DNA of 64,000 bases from Bradyrhizobium sp. (GCF_004799445.1 NZ_SSNA01000099.1:49072-113071); one strand, 5' to 3'. Counted from the stretch's first letter, positions 52,758 through 62,240 are shown. Notes: generated from the sequence alone by a model not told the origin. Program-made: numbers and translations.

Positions 52758-53924
52758 ATGATGTCTTTTATTTCCCTAAAAACTTCCATGATTGGCGCGA
52801 CTGCGATCTGCCTGTCGATGGCCATCACCCACGAGTCGAAAGCGGACGCGGCCAGCTGTCCCTCCCCGATACCGCTGGGCCTGACGACGGCGCTCACCGG
52901 CAATTTGGCGCTGCTCGGCACGCAAGCGCGCAATGGCGTCGAATTCGCGGTCGATGAAATCAATGCCGGCGGAGGCATCAGCGGCAAGAAGCTGGCGCTG
53001 ACCACGGAGGACACCGGAGCCTCCAGCACCGATGCGCTGAACGCGATGAACCGCATTCTCGAAGGCAAGCCACTTGTCATCTTCGGCTCAATGATCAGCC
53101 CGCACGTGTTTGCCCAAACCGACGTCGTCACCAAATCGGAAACGCCTTTCCTGGTCGGCGCAACCAATGCAAAGGTAACCGCGCAGGGCAGCAAATGGCT
53201 GTTCCGCACCCACGTTCACGATGGCCAGCTCGCCGATCTCATTCCGGAATATCTGGTGAAGTCGCTCGGCAAGACCAGGCCGGGCATCATGGCGGTGGCG
53301 GATGATTACGGCCTCGGTGCCTCCAAGGGTATCCAGGCCTCGCTCGCCAAGCTCAAGGTATCGCCGGTAGCGGTCACCTCTTATGCGCCGTCCGACAAGG
53401 ACATGAGTGCGCAGCTGCTCGAGATCAAGGACAAGGACGCCGACAGCCTGATCCTGTTCGGCCGCCCTGCCGACGTCACGCTGGTCGTCAAGCAGATGGG
53501 TGATCTCGGCATCAAGCTGACCACGATCGGCAACTCCAGTATCGTGGCGCAAACCACGCTCAACAACCTGTCGGCCGCAGAGGCCGACGGCACCTACGCT
53601 ATCGGCGGCATGATCCCGCAAACCTCGACGGATGCGAAGATCCTCGATTGGTCGAAGCGCGTTCAGGAAAAATACAAGGTCCCGGCGGACAATTTCACGG
53701 TCTCGTATTACGACACCGTCCATATGCTGAAATCGATCATCGAGAAGGTCGGCTGCGACAAGCCGGCGATCCGCGATGCGCTGGCAGCCACCAGGGACTG
53801 GAAGGGCATGCTGATCTCCTATCAGGCCGATGCGCGAGGCGATCTTGCGCATACGCTTGGCATCTATCGCAACAAGGGCAAGACGCCCGAATTAGCCGGC
53901 CCCATCAAAGAGAACGGATACTGA
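52758..53924 (+). CDS. Periplasmic binding protein of a second Liv-type ABC transporter
   Basis: A 388-residue type I binding protein with a Sec leader of about 30 residues and mature start PIPLGLTTALTGNLALLGTQ, the Peripla_BP_6 opening. It keeps the VDEINAGGGISGKKLAL motif. GAGG stands before the ATG. It begins a plus-strand operon: binding protein, LivH, LivM, LivG, LivF. The 8-nt gap to LivH makes one transcript certain in practice. The ligand is not evident; it differs clearly from the binding protein at 36375. Confidence 0.92.
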   Translation: MMSFISLKTSMIGATAICLSMAITHESKADAASCPSPIPLGLTTALTGNLALLGTQARNGVEFAVDEINAGGGISGKKLALTTEDTGASSTDALNAMNRILEGKPLVIFGSMISPHVFAQTDVVTKSETPFLVGATNAKVTAQGSKWLFRTHVHDGQLADLIPEYLVKSLGKTRPGIMAVADDYGLGASKGIQASLAKLKVSPVAVTSYAPSDKDMSAQLLEIKDKDADSLILFGRPADVTLVVKQMGDLGIKLTTIGNSSIVAQTTLNNLSAAEADGTYAIGGMIPQTSTDAKILDWSKRVQEKYKVPADNFTVSYYDTVHMLKSIIEKVGCDKPAIRDALAATRDWKGMLISYQADARGDLAHTLGIYRNKGKTPELAGPIKENGY

Positions 53925-53931
53925 TCGCTTC

Positions 53932-54801
53932 ATGGGCCAGCTCGTCATCAATGGCCTGGCGCTCGGGAGCATCTATGCTCTCGTCGCACTCGGCCTGCTC
54001 TTGATCTTCAACACGGTGCAGATCGTCAATTTCGCGCAAGGCCAGCTTTTGATGCTCGGAGCTTTCATCGGCATCAGCTGCGCCGTGACCCATGAATTGC
54101 CGGTGGCGGCCGCCTGGGCCATCACCATGGTGGCCATGGCGCTGGTCGGCGTCGTGTTCATGGTGCTGGTCTATTTTCCGTTGCGCGGGCGGCCGGCATT
54201 TCTGGTCATCCTGACGACGATCGCGATGGGCATCGTGCTGGAAAACCTGGCGCTGATCATCTGGGGACCGCTGCCGGTATCGCTGCCATCCCCGGTCCGC
54301 GGCCCACCGCTACGCTTTGCCGGCGTCGTCATTTCGATGCATCAACTCTTCATCTTCGCCACCCTCGCCGTGATCCTGCTGCTGCAATACTTCTTCCTGA
54401 CCAGGACCCGGTTCGGAATCCTGATGCAGGCGACCGCGCAGGACCTGCACACCGCGCGGCTGGTCGGCATTCCCGTCAACCGTACCATCGCCGTCGCTTT
54501 CGCCTTTGGCGCGGCTTTGTCGGGGATCGCGGGGCTATTGGCGGCGCCGATTTTCCTCGCCGAACCGACCATGGGGGGAAGTCTCGGCCTCAAAGGGTTT
54601 GTCGTCAGCGTGATCGGTGGCTTCGGCAACCTGCCGGGCGCGGTGATCGGCGGATTGTTTCTAGGCCTGATTGAAACCTTCGGCGCCAGATACATTTCGT
54701 CGAACTTTCGCGACGCCTATGCCTTCATGGTCATGATCACCGTTCTCATCGCGTGGCCCCGCGGCCTGTTCGGCGAGAAGAGCAGCGAAAAGGTCTGGGA
54801 T
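53932..54801 (+). CDS. livH: Branched-chain-type permease LivH, no in-frame stop at its natural end
   Basis: The LivH portion covers about 290 residues, from GLALGSIYALVALGLLLIFNTVQIVNF to RGLFGEKSSEKV, where the family normally stops. The expected stop is a TGA at 54801-54803 overlapping the LivM start (ATGA), but it is out of frame. The frame instead stays open through the whole of livM, read as low-quality Arg/His-rich sequence, and merges into the livG frame, ending only at 56520. So as written LivH has no stop codon of its own. Either a base is missing or extra near its end, or the transporter is made with a readthrough LivH-LivG product. The end coordinate given is where LivH homology stops. 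Confidence 0.8.
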
Positions 54802-55744
54802 GAAGAAATACAGGACCTGGCCCCTTCTCGCGGCAGGCATCGCGGCTGCTTTGGCGGTCCCCGCCATCGCTCAGGACGGATACATCCTCCAGCTCCTCAA
54901 TATCGCCATCCTCAATGCGATTGTCGTGCTCGGGCTGAACTTTGTGACGGGTTGGACCGGTCAGATCAACTTCGGACAGGCCGCATTTTATGGACTGGGC
55001 GCCTACACCACGGCGATCGCAACCAAGTCCGGCCTGCCGTGGGTTGCGACGCCCTTTTTGTCGGTCGTCGTCGTGATCGCGGCGAGCCTCATGCTTGGTC
55101 TGCCGACCATGCGCCTGCGCACCTATTATCTGGCGATGACGACCATCGGGTTCGGCGAAATCATCCGGCTGATCATCGTGCATTGGGAGCCGGTCACCGG
55201 CGGCACCTCCGGTTTGCGGGCGATCCCCGGCATCAGCATTTTCGGAATCGGACCACAGGGACAAATACAGCATTACTATCTCTTGATCGCAACGCTGGTG
55301 CTCGCCATCATTGTCGCAGCACACGTTCGCCATTCGGTTCTTGGCCGCGCGATGATCGCGACCAAGGACAGCGAGATCGCGGCGGAGCAGTGCGGCGTCG
55401 ATACCACCCGGACCAAGCTGGTTGCCTTCATGATCGGTGCGGTCTATGCGGGGATCGCGGGTTGTCTCTATGCGTCTTCGATCCGCTTCATCAGTCCCGA
55501 CAGCTTCTCCGGTACGCAAGCGATCCTGCTGATGACCATGCTCATCGTCGGCGGCATGGGCTCGATCGCCGGTTGCGTCGCCGGCGCGGTGGCCCTGACG
55601 ATCCTGCCCGAGGCGCTGCGATTTCTCGGTCAGTGGTATCTCGTGCTCTACGGCCTCGGCGTCATCGCCGTCATCGTGCTGGCGCCAGGAGGTCTGGCAT
55701 CGCTCGCATCGCAACTGCAGCTACGCCGGGCGGGCGCGCGTTGA
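54800..55744 (+). CDS. livM: Branched-chain-type permease LivM
   Basis: A 314-residue LivM permease with NFVTGWTGQINFGQAAFYGLGAY near residue 50 and TMLIVGGMGSIAGCVAGAVAL near residue 250. The N-terminal helix resembles a leader but is the first membrane segment. Its ATG lies at the expected LivH end, and its stop overlaps the TTG start of livG (TTGA). The whole gene is nested inside the other open frame that joins LivH to LivG. Confidence 0.93.
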   Translation: MKKYRTWPLLAAGIAAALAVPAIAQDGYILQLLNIAILNAIVVLGLNFVTGWTGQINFGQAAFYGLGAYTTAIATKSGLPWVATPFLSVVVVIAASLMLGLPTMRLRTYYLAMTTIGFGEIIRLIIVHWEPVTGGTSGLRAIPGISIFGIGPQGQIQHYYLLIATLVLAIIVAAHVRHSVLGRAMIATKDSEIAAEQCGVDTTRTKLVAFMIGAVYAGIAGCLYASSIRFISPDSFSGTQAILLMTMLIVGGMGSIAGCVAGAVALTILPEALRFLGQWYLVLYGLGVIAVIVLAPGGLASLASQLQLRRAGAR

Positions 55745-56520
55745 GCCCGGAACCGATCATCTCCGCGCGGGGTGTGACGCGGCGTTTTGGCGGGCTCGTC
55801 GCACTCGACGGTATCGACCTCGACGTGCCCAAGGGCATTGTGCAGGCGATCATCGGTCCAAACGGTTCAGGCAAGACCACATTGCTCAACGCGCTGAGCG
55901 GAGCCTCGCATGCTGACATCGGCTCGATTCGAATCGGCGGCCACGAGATTTTTCGTCTCAAGCCGCACCGGATTGCGCGGCTTGGCCTGGCGCGGACGTT
56001 CCAGAACATCAGGATCTTCGATACTCTGAGTGTGATCGAGAACGTCAAGGTGGCGGCGGCCTGCAACAACCCGGCGTCGTTGTTCGATATCCTGACATCG
56101 AATGATCGGCAACGGCAGCTGGAGGCCGAAATCGATCGCGACGCGCGCGAGGCGCTCCAAACTGTCGGCCTTGCCAAGCGCGCCGATGATCGCGTCACGC
56201 GATTGCCCTATGCGCAGCAGCGCCTGCTGGAAATCGCACGGGCGCTGGCCTCAAAGCCGAGTGTTCTCTTGCTCGACGAGCCGGCCGCCGGCATGAACAT
56301 GACCGAAAGCATGACGCTGCTGGACACCATCGCAAGGCTCAGGAGCCGCGGCATCACCATTCTGCTGGTCGAGCATAATGTGCGGCTGGTCATGGGTATC
56401 AGCGACCGCGTCACGGTACTTGATTTCGGCAAGAAGATCGCCGAAGGCGCGCCTTCCGAAGTCCAGCGCGATCCGCTGGTGATCGAGGCCTATCTCGGCA
56501 GGCGGCACCGGCATGCTTAA
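55741..56520 (+). CDS. livG: Branched-chain-type ABC transporter ATPase LivG
   Basis: A 259-residue ATPase: Walker A GPNGSGKTT near residue 39, LPYAQQRLLEIARALAS as the divergent signature, Walker B VLLLDEPAAGMN and switch LLVEHNVRLVM. TTG at 55741 was chosen because it overlaps the LivM stop and sits 14 residues before the conserved RRFGGLVALDGI. The same reading frame is open upstream into LivH (see that entry). Confidence 0.92.
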   Translation: MSPEPIISARGVTRRFGGLVALDGIDLDVPKGIVQAIIGPNGSGKTTLLNALSGASHADIGSIRIGGHEIFRLKPHRIARLGLARTFQNIRIFDTLSVIENVKVAAACNNPASLFDILTSNDRQRQLEAEIDRDAREALQTVGLAKRADDRVTRLPYAQQRLLEIARALASKPSVLLLDEPAAGMNMTESMTLLDTIARLRSRGITILLVEHNVRLVMGISDRVTVLDFGKKIAEGAPSEVQRDPLVIEAYLGRRHRHA

Positions 56521-57223
56521 GGTCGAAAACTTGAGAGTGTCCTATGGCCACATCGAGGTGCTGAAGGGCATTTCGTTCAGCGTCGAGATGGGCGAAATCG
56601 TCGCCCTGATCGGCGGCAATGGCGCCGGCAAGACCACGACGCTGAGCACGATCTCCGGACTGATCCGGCCTAGCGCTGGCACCATCTCTTGGAAAGGCGA
56701 GAACATCCAAAATGCCGCGGCCGAAGCCATCGTCGGTTCAGGCCTCGCCCACTGCCCCGAGGGACGGCGCATTTTTCCGGGTCTCACCGTGCGCGAGAAC
56801 CTCATCACGGGCACCGCGTCGCGCTCCCATAACCGGCGCGAAGTCGATCAAGACCTCGCGCTGGTGTTCGATCTGTTCCCGCGCCTCAAGGAACGGCTGA
56901 AACAACGCGGCTGGTCGTTGTCCGGCGGCGAGCAGCAGATGCTGGCGATCGGCCGGGCCCTGATGGGCCGCCCGAGCCTGCTGATGCTGGATGAACCGTC
57001 ACTGGGGCTTGCGCCGATCGTGATTGAGCAGGTGTTCGACCGCATCCGCGAACTCAACAGGCGCACCGGTCTCGGCGTGCTGCTGGTCGAGCAGAATTCG
57101 GCGATGGCGCTCGAAATAGCGAGCCGCGCTTTCGTGCTCGAGACCGGGGTCATCACCCTGTCCGGACCTTCAGCCGTCCTCGCCGACGATCCCCGCATCC
57201 GCGAAGCCTATCTTGGCGGCTGA
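56513..57223 (+). CDS. livF: Branched-chain-type ABC transporter ATPase LivF
   Basis: A 236-residue ATPase with Walker A GGNGAGKTT near residue 35, LSGGEQQM, Walker B LLMLDEPSLGLAPIV and VLLVEQNSAMALEIA. It overlaps livG by 8 nt and closes the operon, facing the amidohydrolase gene 9 nt away on the other strand. The Walker A motif starts with G-G-N-G where G-P/A-N-G is usual. Confidence 0.94.
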   Translation: MLKVENLRVSYGHIEVLKGISFSVEMGEIVALIGGNGAGKTTTLSTISGLIRPSAGTISWKGENIQNAAAEAIVGSGLAHCPEGRRIFPGLTVRENLITGTASRSHNRREVDQDLALVFDLFPRLKERLKQRGWSLSGGEQQMLAIGRALMGRPSLLMLDEPSLGLAPIVIEQVFDRIRELNRRTGLGVLLVEQNSAMALEIASRAFVLETGVITLSGPSAVLADDPRIREAYLGG

Positions 57224-57232
57224 TATCGGGCC

Positions 57233-58414
57233 TCAGGCATGTTGGACATGCTTGCCGTTGAGCACCGTCTCGGACGGGAACAACCTCTGCCGGCCGGTGC
57301 GCGTACCTTTGTAGTTGTCGAGGAATTCGAACGTACCGTCCCGCAGTTCCATGATCGCCAAGTCGGCCGGCGCGCCCACGTTGAGGGTGCCGCGGTCGTC
57401 GAACGCCGGGAAGCAGCGCGCCGCGTTGATCGTCGCCGCAGCGATGATCCGGCTGAGCGGCATGCCGAACATGATAAATTTCGACATGACGTTCGGCAGA
57501 TCGACCACTCCCGTGGTCTTCGACGCCGTGCTCCAGTCGGTGGAGAAGGTGTCAGGCCACAAGCCCTGCCGGGTTGCTTTCTCGACCGTGTCCCAATCGA
57601 AGTGATCGGTGACGCCGTTGCCGAAGTCGAAGATGACGCCGCGGCGGCGCGCCGCCATGACCTCCGGCAACAGCATGCCCTTGTCGTCCAGGATGCCGTT
57701 CTTCCCCGGCGCGTAGATGTGCGTGGCGATGTCGCCGCGCTTGAGCAGCGCAAGGATCGCGCGCAGCGGCGAATAATTCTGACCGACATGGACCATGACC
57801 GGCAGATTGAACGGTGCCGCGGCCTCCTGAGCGCGGCGCAGCGCTTCGAGGTCGTTGGCGCCCGTGACATTGTCCGACAGGCGGGCCTTGACGCCGACAA
57901 CGACGTCACGATTGCGTGCGATGGCGGCCTGGGCCAACGCGACGTTAGCAGCGTTGATGTCGTGCAACTCACCGCCGGGAGCGATGACGCCGGTGCGCGC
58001 GATGTTGACCAGGCAGCGGCCAATCTGCGGCGCGCCCCGGGCAATCGCGGCGACCGCATCCATATTGTCCGCTCCGCCCGTGCCGGCATCGACCCAGCCG
58101 GTCACGCCGTCCTGCAGGCACATCGGCGGGCCCTCCTTGCTGCGGCCGGCGTGGGTGTGGATGTCGATCAGGCCGGGGGCGACGATCTTGCCGCGCGCAT
58201 CGATCGTCTCCGCGGCGTCGGCTGAAATGCTGCCTTCAACCGCCGCAATCCTGCCGCCCGATATCGCGACGTCGCGCGTCGCGTCGAGCCCGGTGGACGG
58301 ATCGACCACGCGTCCACCCCTTATGATCAGGTCATAGGTCGCCGCAAGCGCTTTTGGAATGCTGGCAAGCAGCGCGGCGCCGGTGGCGCAGACCAATTGG
58401 CGTCGGTTCATCAT
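57233..58414 (-). CDS. Exported amidohydrolase/deacetylase-family metallohydrolase
   Basis: A 393-residue metal hydrolase related to the one at 45391: HTH in PGLIDIHTHAG near residue 90, lysine in VVGVKARLSD, H in PVMVHVGQNYSP, H in IATHIYAPG and Asp in FSTDWST. The N-terminus MMNRRQLVCATGAALLASI with AAT after it looks like a Tat-type signal, so this enzyme probably works in the periplasm, unlike its relative. Start taken at 58414, where GGAGG has normal spacing; ATGs at 58423 and 58411 are also in frame. It converges on livF. Periplasmic processing of an N-acyl or cyclic substrate before uptake would fit. Confidence 0.88.
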   Translation of the reverse strand: MMNRRQLVCATGAALLASIPKALAATYDLIIRGGRVVDPSTGLDATRDVAISGGRIAAVEGSISADAAETIDARGKIVAPGLIDIHTHAGRSKEGPPMCLQDGVTGWVDAGTGGADNMDAVAAIARGAPQIGRCLVNIARTGVIAPGGELHDINAANVALAQAAIARNRDVVVGVKARLSDNVTGANDLEALRRAQEAAAPFNLPVMVHVGQNYSPLRAILALLKRGDIATHIYAPGKNGILDDKGMLLPEVMAARRRGVIFDFGNGVTDHFDWDTVEKATRQGLWPDTFSTDWSTASKTTGVVDLPNVMSKFIMFGMPLSRIIAAATINAARCFPAFDDRGTLNVGAPADLAIMELRDGTFEFLDNYKGTRTGRQRLFPSETVLNGKHVQHA

Positions 58415-58505
58415 GGTCGACATCCTCCCTCGCTGGGACTCTAAAGGTCCGTTTTATGGCTGCCAGACTAAGCTCGGCCCAAGGAGCAAAGCCATGGTCA
58501 TTATT

Positions 58506-58793
58506 TCATTCCGGACCTGCACCAACCGGCGGGCCGCCCGGCGGCCGGTGCAGAAACGAGATTGAAACAAACGCCCCGATCCAGGAGCCGGCCGCAGCAA
58601 AGCCGACATAGGCCCAGTTTTCGGTGTAGCTGATGACGGCGTAGGAAGAGAGCAAATACCAGACGCTGCTCCAACTCGCCGCCGGCACCCGCCTTCGAGC
58701 CACCACGGCGGAGGTGAACATGACATAGACCGCATCGGTCGCGGCTGTTGCAACTAGCACGGCAGAGGCCGTCAGCGGATCAATCGATACCAT
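58506..58793 (-). CDS. Small membrane protein, three helices, unknown function
   Basis: A 95-residue protein starting at 58793 after AAGGGGAATCTA. Three hydrophobic segments are visible (PLTASAVLVATAATDAVYVMF; SVWYLLSSYAVISY; WAYVGFAAAGSWIGAFVSI), ending in a Pro/Gly-rich tail. I have seen this kind of sequence as a conserved hypothetical in Bradyrhizobium but know no function. It stands apart from its neighbours. Upstream in-frame starts exist but add only unlikely residues. Confidence 0.75.
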   Translation of the reverse strand: MVSIDPLTASAVLVATAATDAVYVMFTSAVVARRRVPAASWSSVWYLLSSYAVISYTENWAYVGFAAAGSWIGAFVSISFLHRPPGGPPVGAGPE

Positions 58794-59187
58794 TAGATTC
58801 CCCTTCGTCCGGTTTTTCCTGTGGCCACATCGATTTTGCATCCATTGCATGCTCCGTCCAATATTTTCACCGCGGGCCTGTTGAGGAAATCGGATCGCAG
58901 AACAGCGACGCTCTGGGGCGCGGCACAAGGGGACCGGGACAACACTTGATAAACACCGAGCGTTGATGCGGAACCACGCTCTTCTCGTGCGGCAAAGCTG
59001 ATCGAGGAGTCTCCCTGCCTGCCTGGTTTTATTCCCGGCAACGCATCAATGTGAATGCGCGCGGCGGGCCTTCTGCACCGGTTTAACAATTCGCAACGTT
59101 CGATCTTCGGAGGAATTTCAAGACTCGAGCGGGAGTCCGTCTGCTGAGCGCGCTCACGCGCAGCGTGCAATTGTTCGGAGACACACG
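58794..59187. other. Intergenic region without a recognisable gene
   Basis: Divergent spacer between the small membrane protein and the small secreted protein. I see no convincing promoter pair, RNA gene or repeat, only short stems such as the one around GCGCGCTCACGCGC near 59144-59157. Confidence 0.5.
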
Positions 59188-59538
59188 ATGGCCAGATTTA
59201 CACTAGTTGGGACCGCTGCAATTCTATCCGTAACGTTAGCTACGCCGGCATTCGCACGACCGGTTACCCGGGAGTCAGGCGCGGGCCCTCTTTCATCTCT
59301 GGGGCCGGGAGTCGGCGCCGCTGACCCCGGCGCCGCCGGCGTTACGGCACCAGCACCATCCGCGCGGCCGCTGCCGGCAGGATGCGAAACCACAACCCGA
59401 CCCTGGTCCGCGCCGGTCGACCATCGCCAGCCGCAGGCAGATGATGTTCCTGCATCGCCGCCTCCGTCGGAGCAGACTCTCGACCAGGAAGACCCAAACG
59501 TCGACCGCATTATCAAGGGGATTTGCCGCGGCTGCTGA
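59188..59538 (+). CDS. Small secreted protein of unknown function
   Basis: A 116-residue protein with a clear Sec leader (ARFTLVGTAAILSVTLATPAFA), a Gly/Ala/Pro-rich middle and a conserved-looking end: HRQPQADDVPASPPPSEQ then DRIIKGICRGC. The C-terminal cysteine pair suggests a disulfide in the periplasm. GGAG precedes the ATG. The pattern is familiar from small Bradyrhizobium exported proteins; no function is known to me. Confidence 0.7.
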   Translation: MARFTLVGTAAILSVTLATPAFARPVTRESGAGPLSSLGPGVGAADPGAAGVTAPAPSARPLPAGCETTTRPWSAPVDHRQPQADDVPASPPPSEQTLDQEDPNVDRIIKGICRGC

Positions 59539-59586
59539 CATGTACCGTGGTACGACGGGGTCTGCGCCCGCGCCGCTGCCTTGCAT

Positions 59587-59778
59587 TCACTTCCGCGGCC
59601 GGCCCCGCTTTGCAAAGACGAGGCCCTGTGAATCCACCGTGCTGCGCAGCAGGCCCGCGAGCTTGAGCGCTTCGTTGCGTTCCGGGCCCGGGGGCAGCAG
59701 GCGGGCCCGCTCCAACGCATCTGCCGCGCGGATTTCCCGGTCAACTCTGTCGGACCCGTGTTGTTTGTCTTTGCTCAT
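59587..59778 (-). CDS. Small cytoplasmic protein of unknown function
   Basis: A 63-residue charged protein starting MSKDKQHG at 59778. The stretch REIRAADALERARLLPPGPERNEALKLAGLLR and the basic end FAKRGRPRK form a family I recognise from Bradyrhizobium hypotheticals. It is mostly helical. An in-frame start 30 nt upstream is possible. It converges on the small secreted-protein gene. Confidence 0.72.
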   Translation of the reverse strand: MSKDKQHGSDRVDREIRAADALERARLLPPGPERNEALKLAGLLRSTVDSQGLVFAKRGRPRK

Positions 59779-60022
59779 GGTTAGGCTAACTGCGACGATC
59801 AGGTTCATGGGAGAGTCGAGCAGAACTATCGGCCTCCTATAGACTCCAGCGGGGGCAGCGTTATTCCCGGCATTTAATGCTTTTATGACGCGAACATGTT
59901 CCTGCCAGCCCCGCCGAGATAAGCTGGAGGTATCGAGGCAGCGAAAATCCTGACGCGGGATCGACCGGGGCCGAGACCGTCGAGAGACCGACAGTTGGAG
60001 CGGCCGCTATCCGAAAGATCGT

Positions 60023-61591
60023 TCAATTCGTCAACGTGCCCCATTGCGACGCCATGCGCTCGGCGCCGCGCTGCGACAGGGCAAAGATTGTAAACGTCGG
60101 ATTCGAAGCGCCCTCGGTGGGAAAGATGCCGGGTCCCGCAACCCAGAGGTTCGGGAGTTCGTGGCTCTGGCCGTAGCTATTCACGACCGAATTGGCGGCA
60201 CTCGTTCCCATGATGGTGCCGCCCAGCAGATGGCTGGTCGGCATCGTTCCGCGCGCCGACCACGCCTCTTTCGCCCCGCTCGCTCTGGCGACATTTAGTC
60301 CCTCTTCGAAATTGGCATTCCACAGCGCCACCGCGTCGGAATCGAAACTGTGGATCAGCCTGCCCAGCGGCATGCCGAATTCGTCCTTTTCGCTGGCCAA
60401 CTCGACGCGATTTTCCACGTTCGGCTGTTCTTCGCCAAACGTCTTGATGCCCGCAAGATTGCGCGCGGCCCGCTTCATGTAATCCGCGAGCTCCGGCCCG
60501 TACAGATCGGCCCGGGAATTGGCCAGATCGGTCGTCTTGACCGCGAACCCCGCCGTGACGAACGAACTTCCAAACGCGCCGTCGTGACTCTTCTTGGGAT
60601 AGCGTTCGTAAGACATGTACTGCACGGCAATCGTGCCCATGTGGTTCTGAACATCCTCGTCGAACATCGCCCATGTCGAGGCCACGTGATGCGACATCAT
60701 GAAGTGGCCGACCAGGCCGCTCGCATTGCCAAGACCCTTGGGATGCTTGTCGGTCGCGGAGTTCAGCAACAGCCGCGGATTCTGCGCCGACCATGCCGCC
60801 AGCAGCACCACGCTTGCTTCCTGGGTCTGCTTCTGATGCTTGTCGTCGTAATATTCGACGCCAGTCACCCGCGTGCCGGCCGGATTGGTCAGAACGCGCG
60901 TCACCGTGGACCAGGCGCGAACTTCGGCGCCGGCCTTCCGCGCCTCGCCCAGATAGGTCACTTGCGGATTGGCGAGCGCGCCGATCGGACAGCCGACGTG
61001 ACACCATCCGTCATACAGGCACGCCGGCCGTCCCTTGAATTCGACCGAGTTCATGCCGACCGGCGCCGGTACCATGGGAATGCCCGACGCTTCAAACGCC
61101 TTGAGCCAGATGTTGCCGTTCCGAAAAGTCTTCATCGGCGGCATCGGATAGGCCTCGCCGGCCGGTCGCCATTTCTCCTCGGCCCTGGCGTCGCCGGAAA
61201 CGCCGATCTCGCGCGCGACCTTGTCATAGAACGGCGCGACGTCTTCGTAGGCGATCGGCCAGTCGTGGCCACGGCCGTGCTCGCTCTTCATCCGGAAATC
61301 GGTCGGCAGCAGCCGCGGAAAATTGGCGTAGTAATGCAGTGCCGCGCCGCCGACGCCCCATCCGCCCTGCGCGGCGTAAGCCATCGGATTCTTGCCTTCG
61401 AGCAGGATCGGCGCGCCGGCCGGTTTGACCCGGCGGCCCCAGATCTCGGAGCTGATGAGATCAGTCAGCTGCCAGTCCGGGCCGGACTCGAGCAGGACCA
61501 CCTTCTTGCCGGCCTTGGCGAGAACCGACGCATAGACCGAGCCGGAAGCGCCCGCGCCGACGATGACGACGTCTACTTTTTCGTTGGTCAT
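60023..61591 (-). CDS. GMC-family FAD oxidoreductase (gluconate/sorbitol dehydrogenase-like large subunit)
   Basis: A 522-residue flavoprotein. The FAD dinucleotide site is KVDVVIVGAGASGSVYASVLAKAG at the start, and the GMC C-terminal block contains SHLLGGTIMGTSAANSVV and AGPGIFPTEGASNPTFTIFALS. The CxxGCP-like sequence CHVGCPIGA near residue 187 is typical of membrane-linked sugar or alcohol dehydrogenases. Start chosen at 61591, directly at the FAD motif, one base from the previous gene's stop. It pairs with the Tat-exported subunit upstream and probably oxidises a sugar or polyol in the periplasm. The expected cytochrome c partner is absent here. Confidence 0.9.
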   Translation of the reverse strand: MTNEKVDVVIVGAGASGSVYASVLAKAGKKVVLLESGPDWQLTDLISSEIWGRRVKPAGAPILLEGKNPMAYAAQGGWGVGGAALHYYANFPRLLPTDFRMKSEHGRGHDWPIAYEDVAPFYDKVAREIGVSGDARAEEKWRPAGEAYPMPPMKTFRNGNIWLKAFEASGIPMVPAPVGMNSVEFKGRPACLYDGWCHVGCPIGALANPQVTYLGEARKAGAEVRAWSTVTRVLTNPAGTRVTGVEYYDDKHQKQTQEASVVLLAAWSAQNPRLLLNSATDKHPKGLGNASGLVGHFMMSHHVASTWAMFDEDVQNHMGTIAVQYMSYERYPKKSHDGAFGSSFVTAGFAVKTTDLANSRADLYGPELADYMKRAARNLAGIKTFGEEQPNVENRVELASEKDEFGMPLGRLIHSFDSDAVALWNANFEEGLNVARASGAKEAWSARGTMPTSHLLGGTIMGTSAANSVVNSYGQSHELPNLWVAGPGIFPTEGASNPTFTIFALSQRGAERMASQWGTLTN

Positions 61592-61592
61592 C

Positions 61593-62153
61593 TCACCACC
61601 TCTTTTCCGGTGTAATATGCGGCATATAGGGGATGCCGAGCGCCTCGTAGCCTTCCATCGTCCCGTAGACGACATCGACGGCGTCCGCGCGCAACACCGC
61701 GTAGACGGCCGCGCCCGGCCGACCCGTCCAGCCTTCGATCTTGTTTTGCCGCATGCGACCGACGAACTCGCGCTGGTCGGCGGCCGACAATTGGGCGAAA
61801 TCCCGTCCAAGAATCCTGCGGCTGCTCTCGTCAATCGAAACGATGGCGGTTCGGTAGAAATCGGCGAAGGGCGGACGGACGTTGAAGATACGGGCCTGAA
61901 GCAGAGCTTCGTGCGGCGGCACTGAAAGCTGCTGGTCGATGTAGTGCGCGATCCCGGCCTCGCGCGCCTGGGGCACCAGTGTCTCGCCGAGCGCCTCAAG
62001 GGTCTCACCCTGATGGGCATCGAGAAGCCGGAAGGGCACGTTGCGCGCCCGCGCCTCGCCAGGCGCCATGATGGCTTCGACGCCACCCACCGTGAAAGCC
62101 AGCGCCCCCAAGGTCGCGCCTTTGACGAAGCCGCGTCGACCCATGTTCGTCAT
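61593..62153 (-). CDS. Gluconate 2-dehydrogenase subunit 3-like protein, Tat-exported
   Basis: A 186-residue small subunit. The leader MTNMGRRGFVKGATLGALAF has a twin-arginine pair and ends near GEARA. The body has the family pattern LGETLVPQAREAGIAHYIDQQL and the end GYEALGIPYMPHITPEKRW. Such subunits carry the FAD large subunit through the Tat system. GGAGGAG precedes the ATG at 62153. It is the first gene of a two-gene operon. Confidence 0.87.
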   Translation of the reverse strand: MTNMGRRGFVKGATLGALAFTVGGVEAIMAPGEARARNVPFRLLDAHQGETLEALGETLVPQAREAGIAHYIDQQLSVPPHEALLQARIFNVRPPFADFYRTAIVSIDESSRRILGRDFAQLSAADQREFVGRMRQNKIEGWTGRPGAAVYAVLRADAVDVVYGTMEGYEALGIPYMPHITPEKRW

Positions 62154-62183
62154 GGTCTTCTCCTCCCGGAGCTCGCTTTTTGT

Positions 62184-62240
62184 TTTCGCAGCAGACTGCG
62201 AAATTTGAGGCATTACTGGGGAGCTCCGACTCCGAGTCAA
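62184..62240 (-). promoter_or_regulatory. Promoter and dyad of the GMC oxidoreductase operon
   Basis: On the minus strand TTGACT (62235-62240), 17-nt spacer, AGTAAT (62212-62217). Downstream of the -10 is TTTCGCAG-CAGA-CTGCGAAA (62184-62203), a perfect 8-bp inverted repeat over the expected start of transcription, so a repressor site is likely. Confidence 0.45.

Noticed and set aside
54800..55740. Middle part of the frame linking LivH to LivG as a real protein domain
   Set aside because: Its translation is Arg/His/Asp-rich without any fold signature and is the shifted frame of livM, which has clear LivM motifs. The lack of a stop is reported, but the segment is not called as a domain.
59892..59901. 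GAACATGTTC palindrome as a LexA box
   Set aside because: Alphaproteobacterial LexA sites are GTTC-N7-GTTC direct repeats, and no SOS gene is adjacent.
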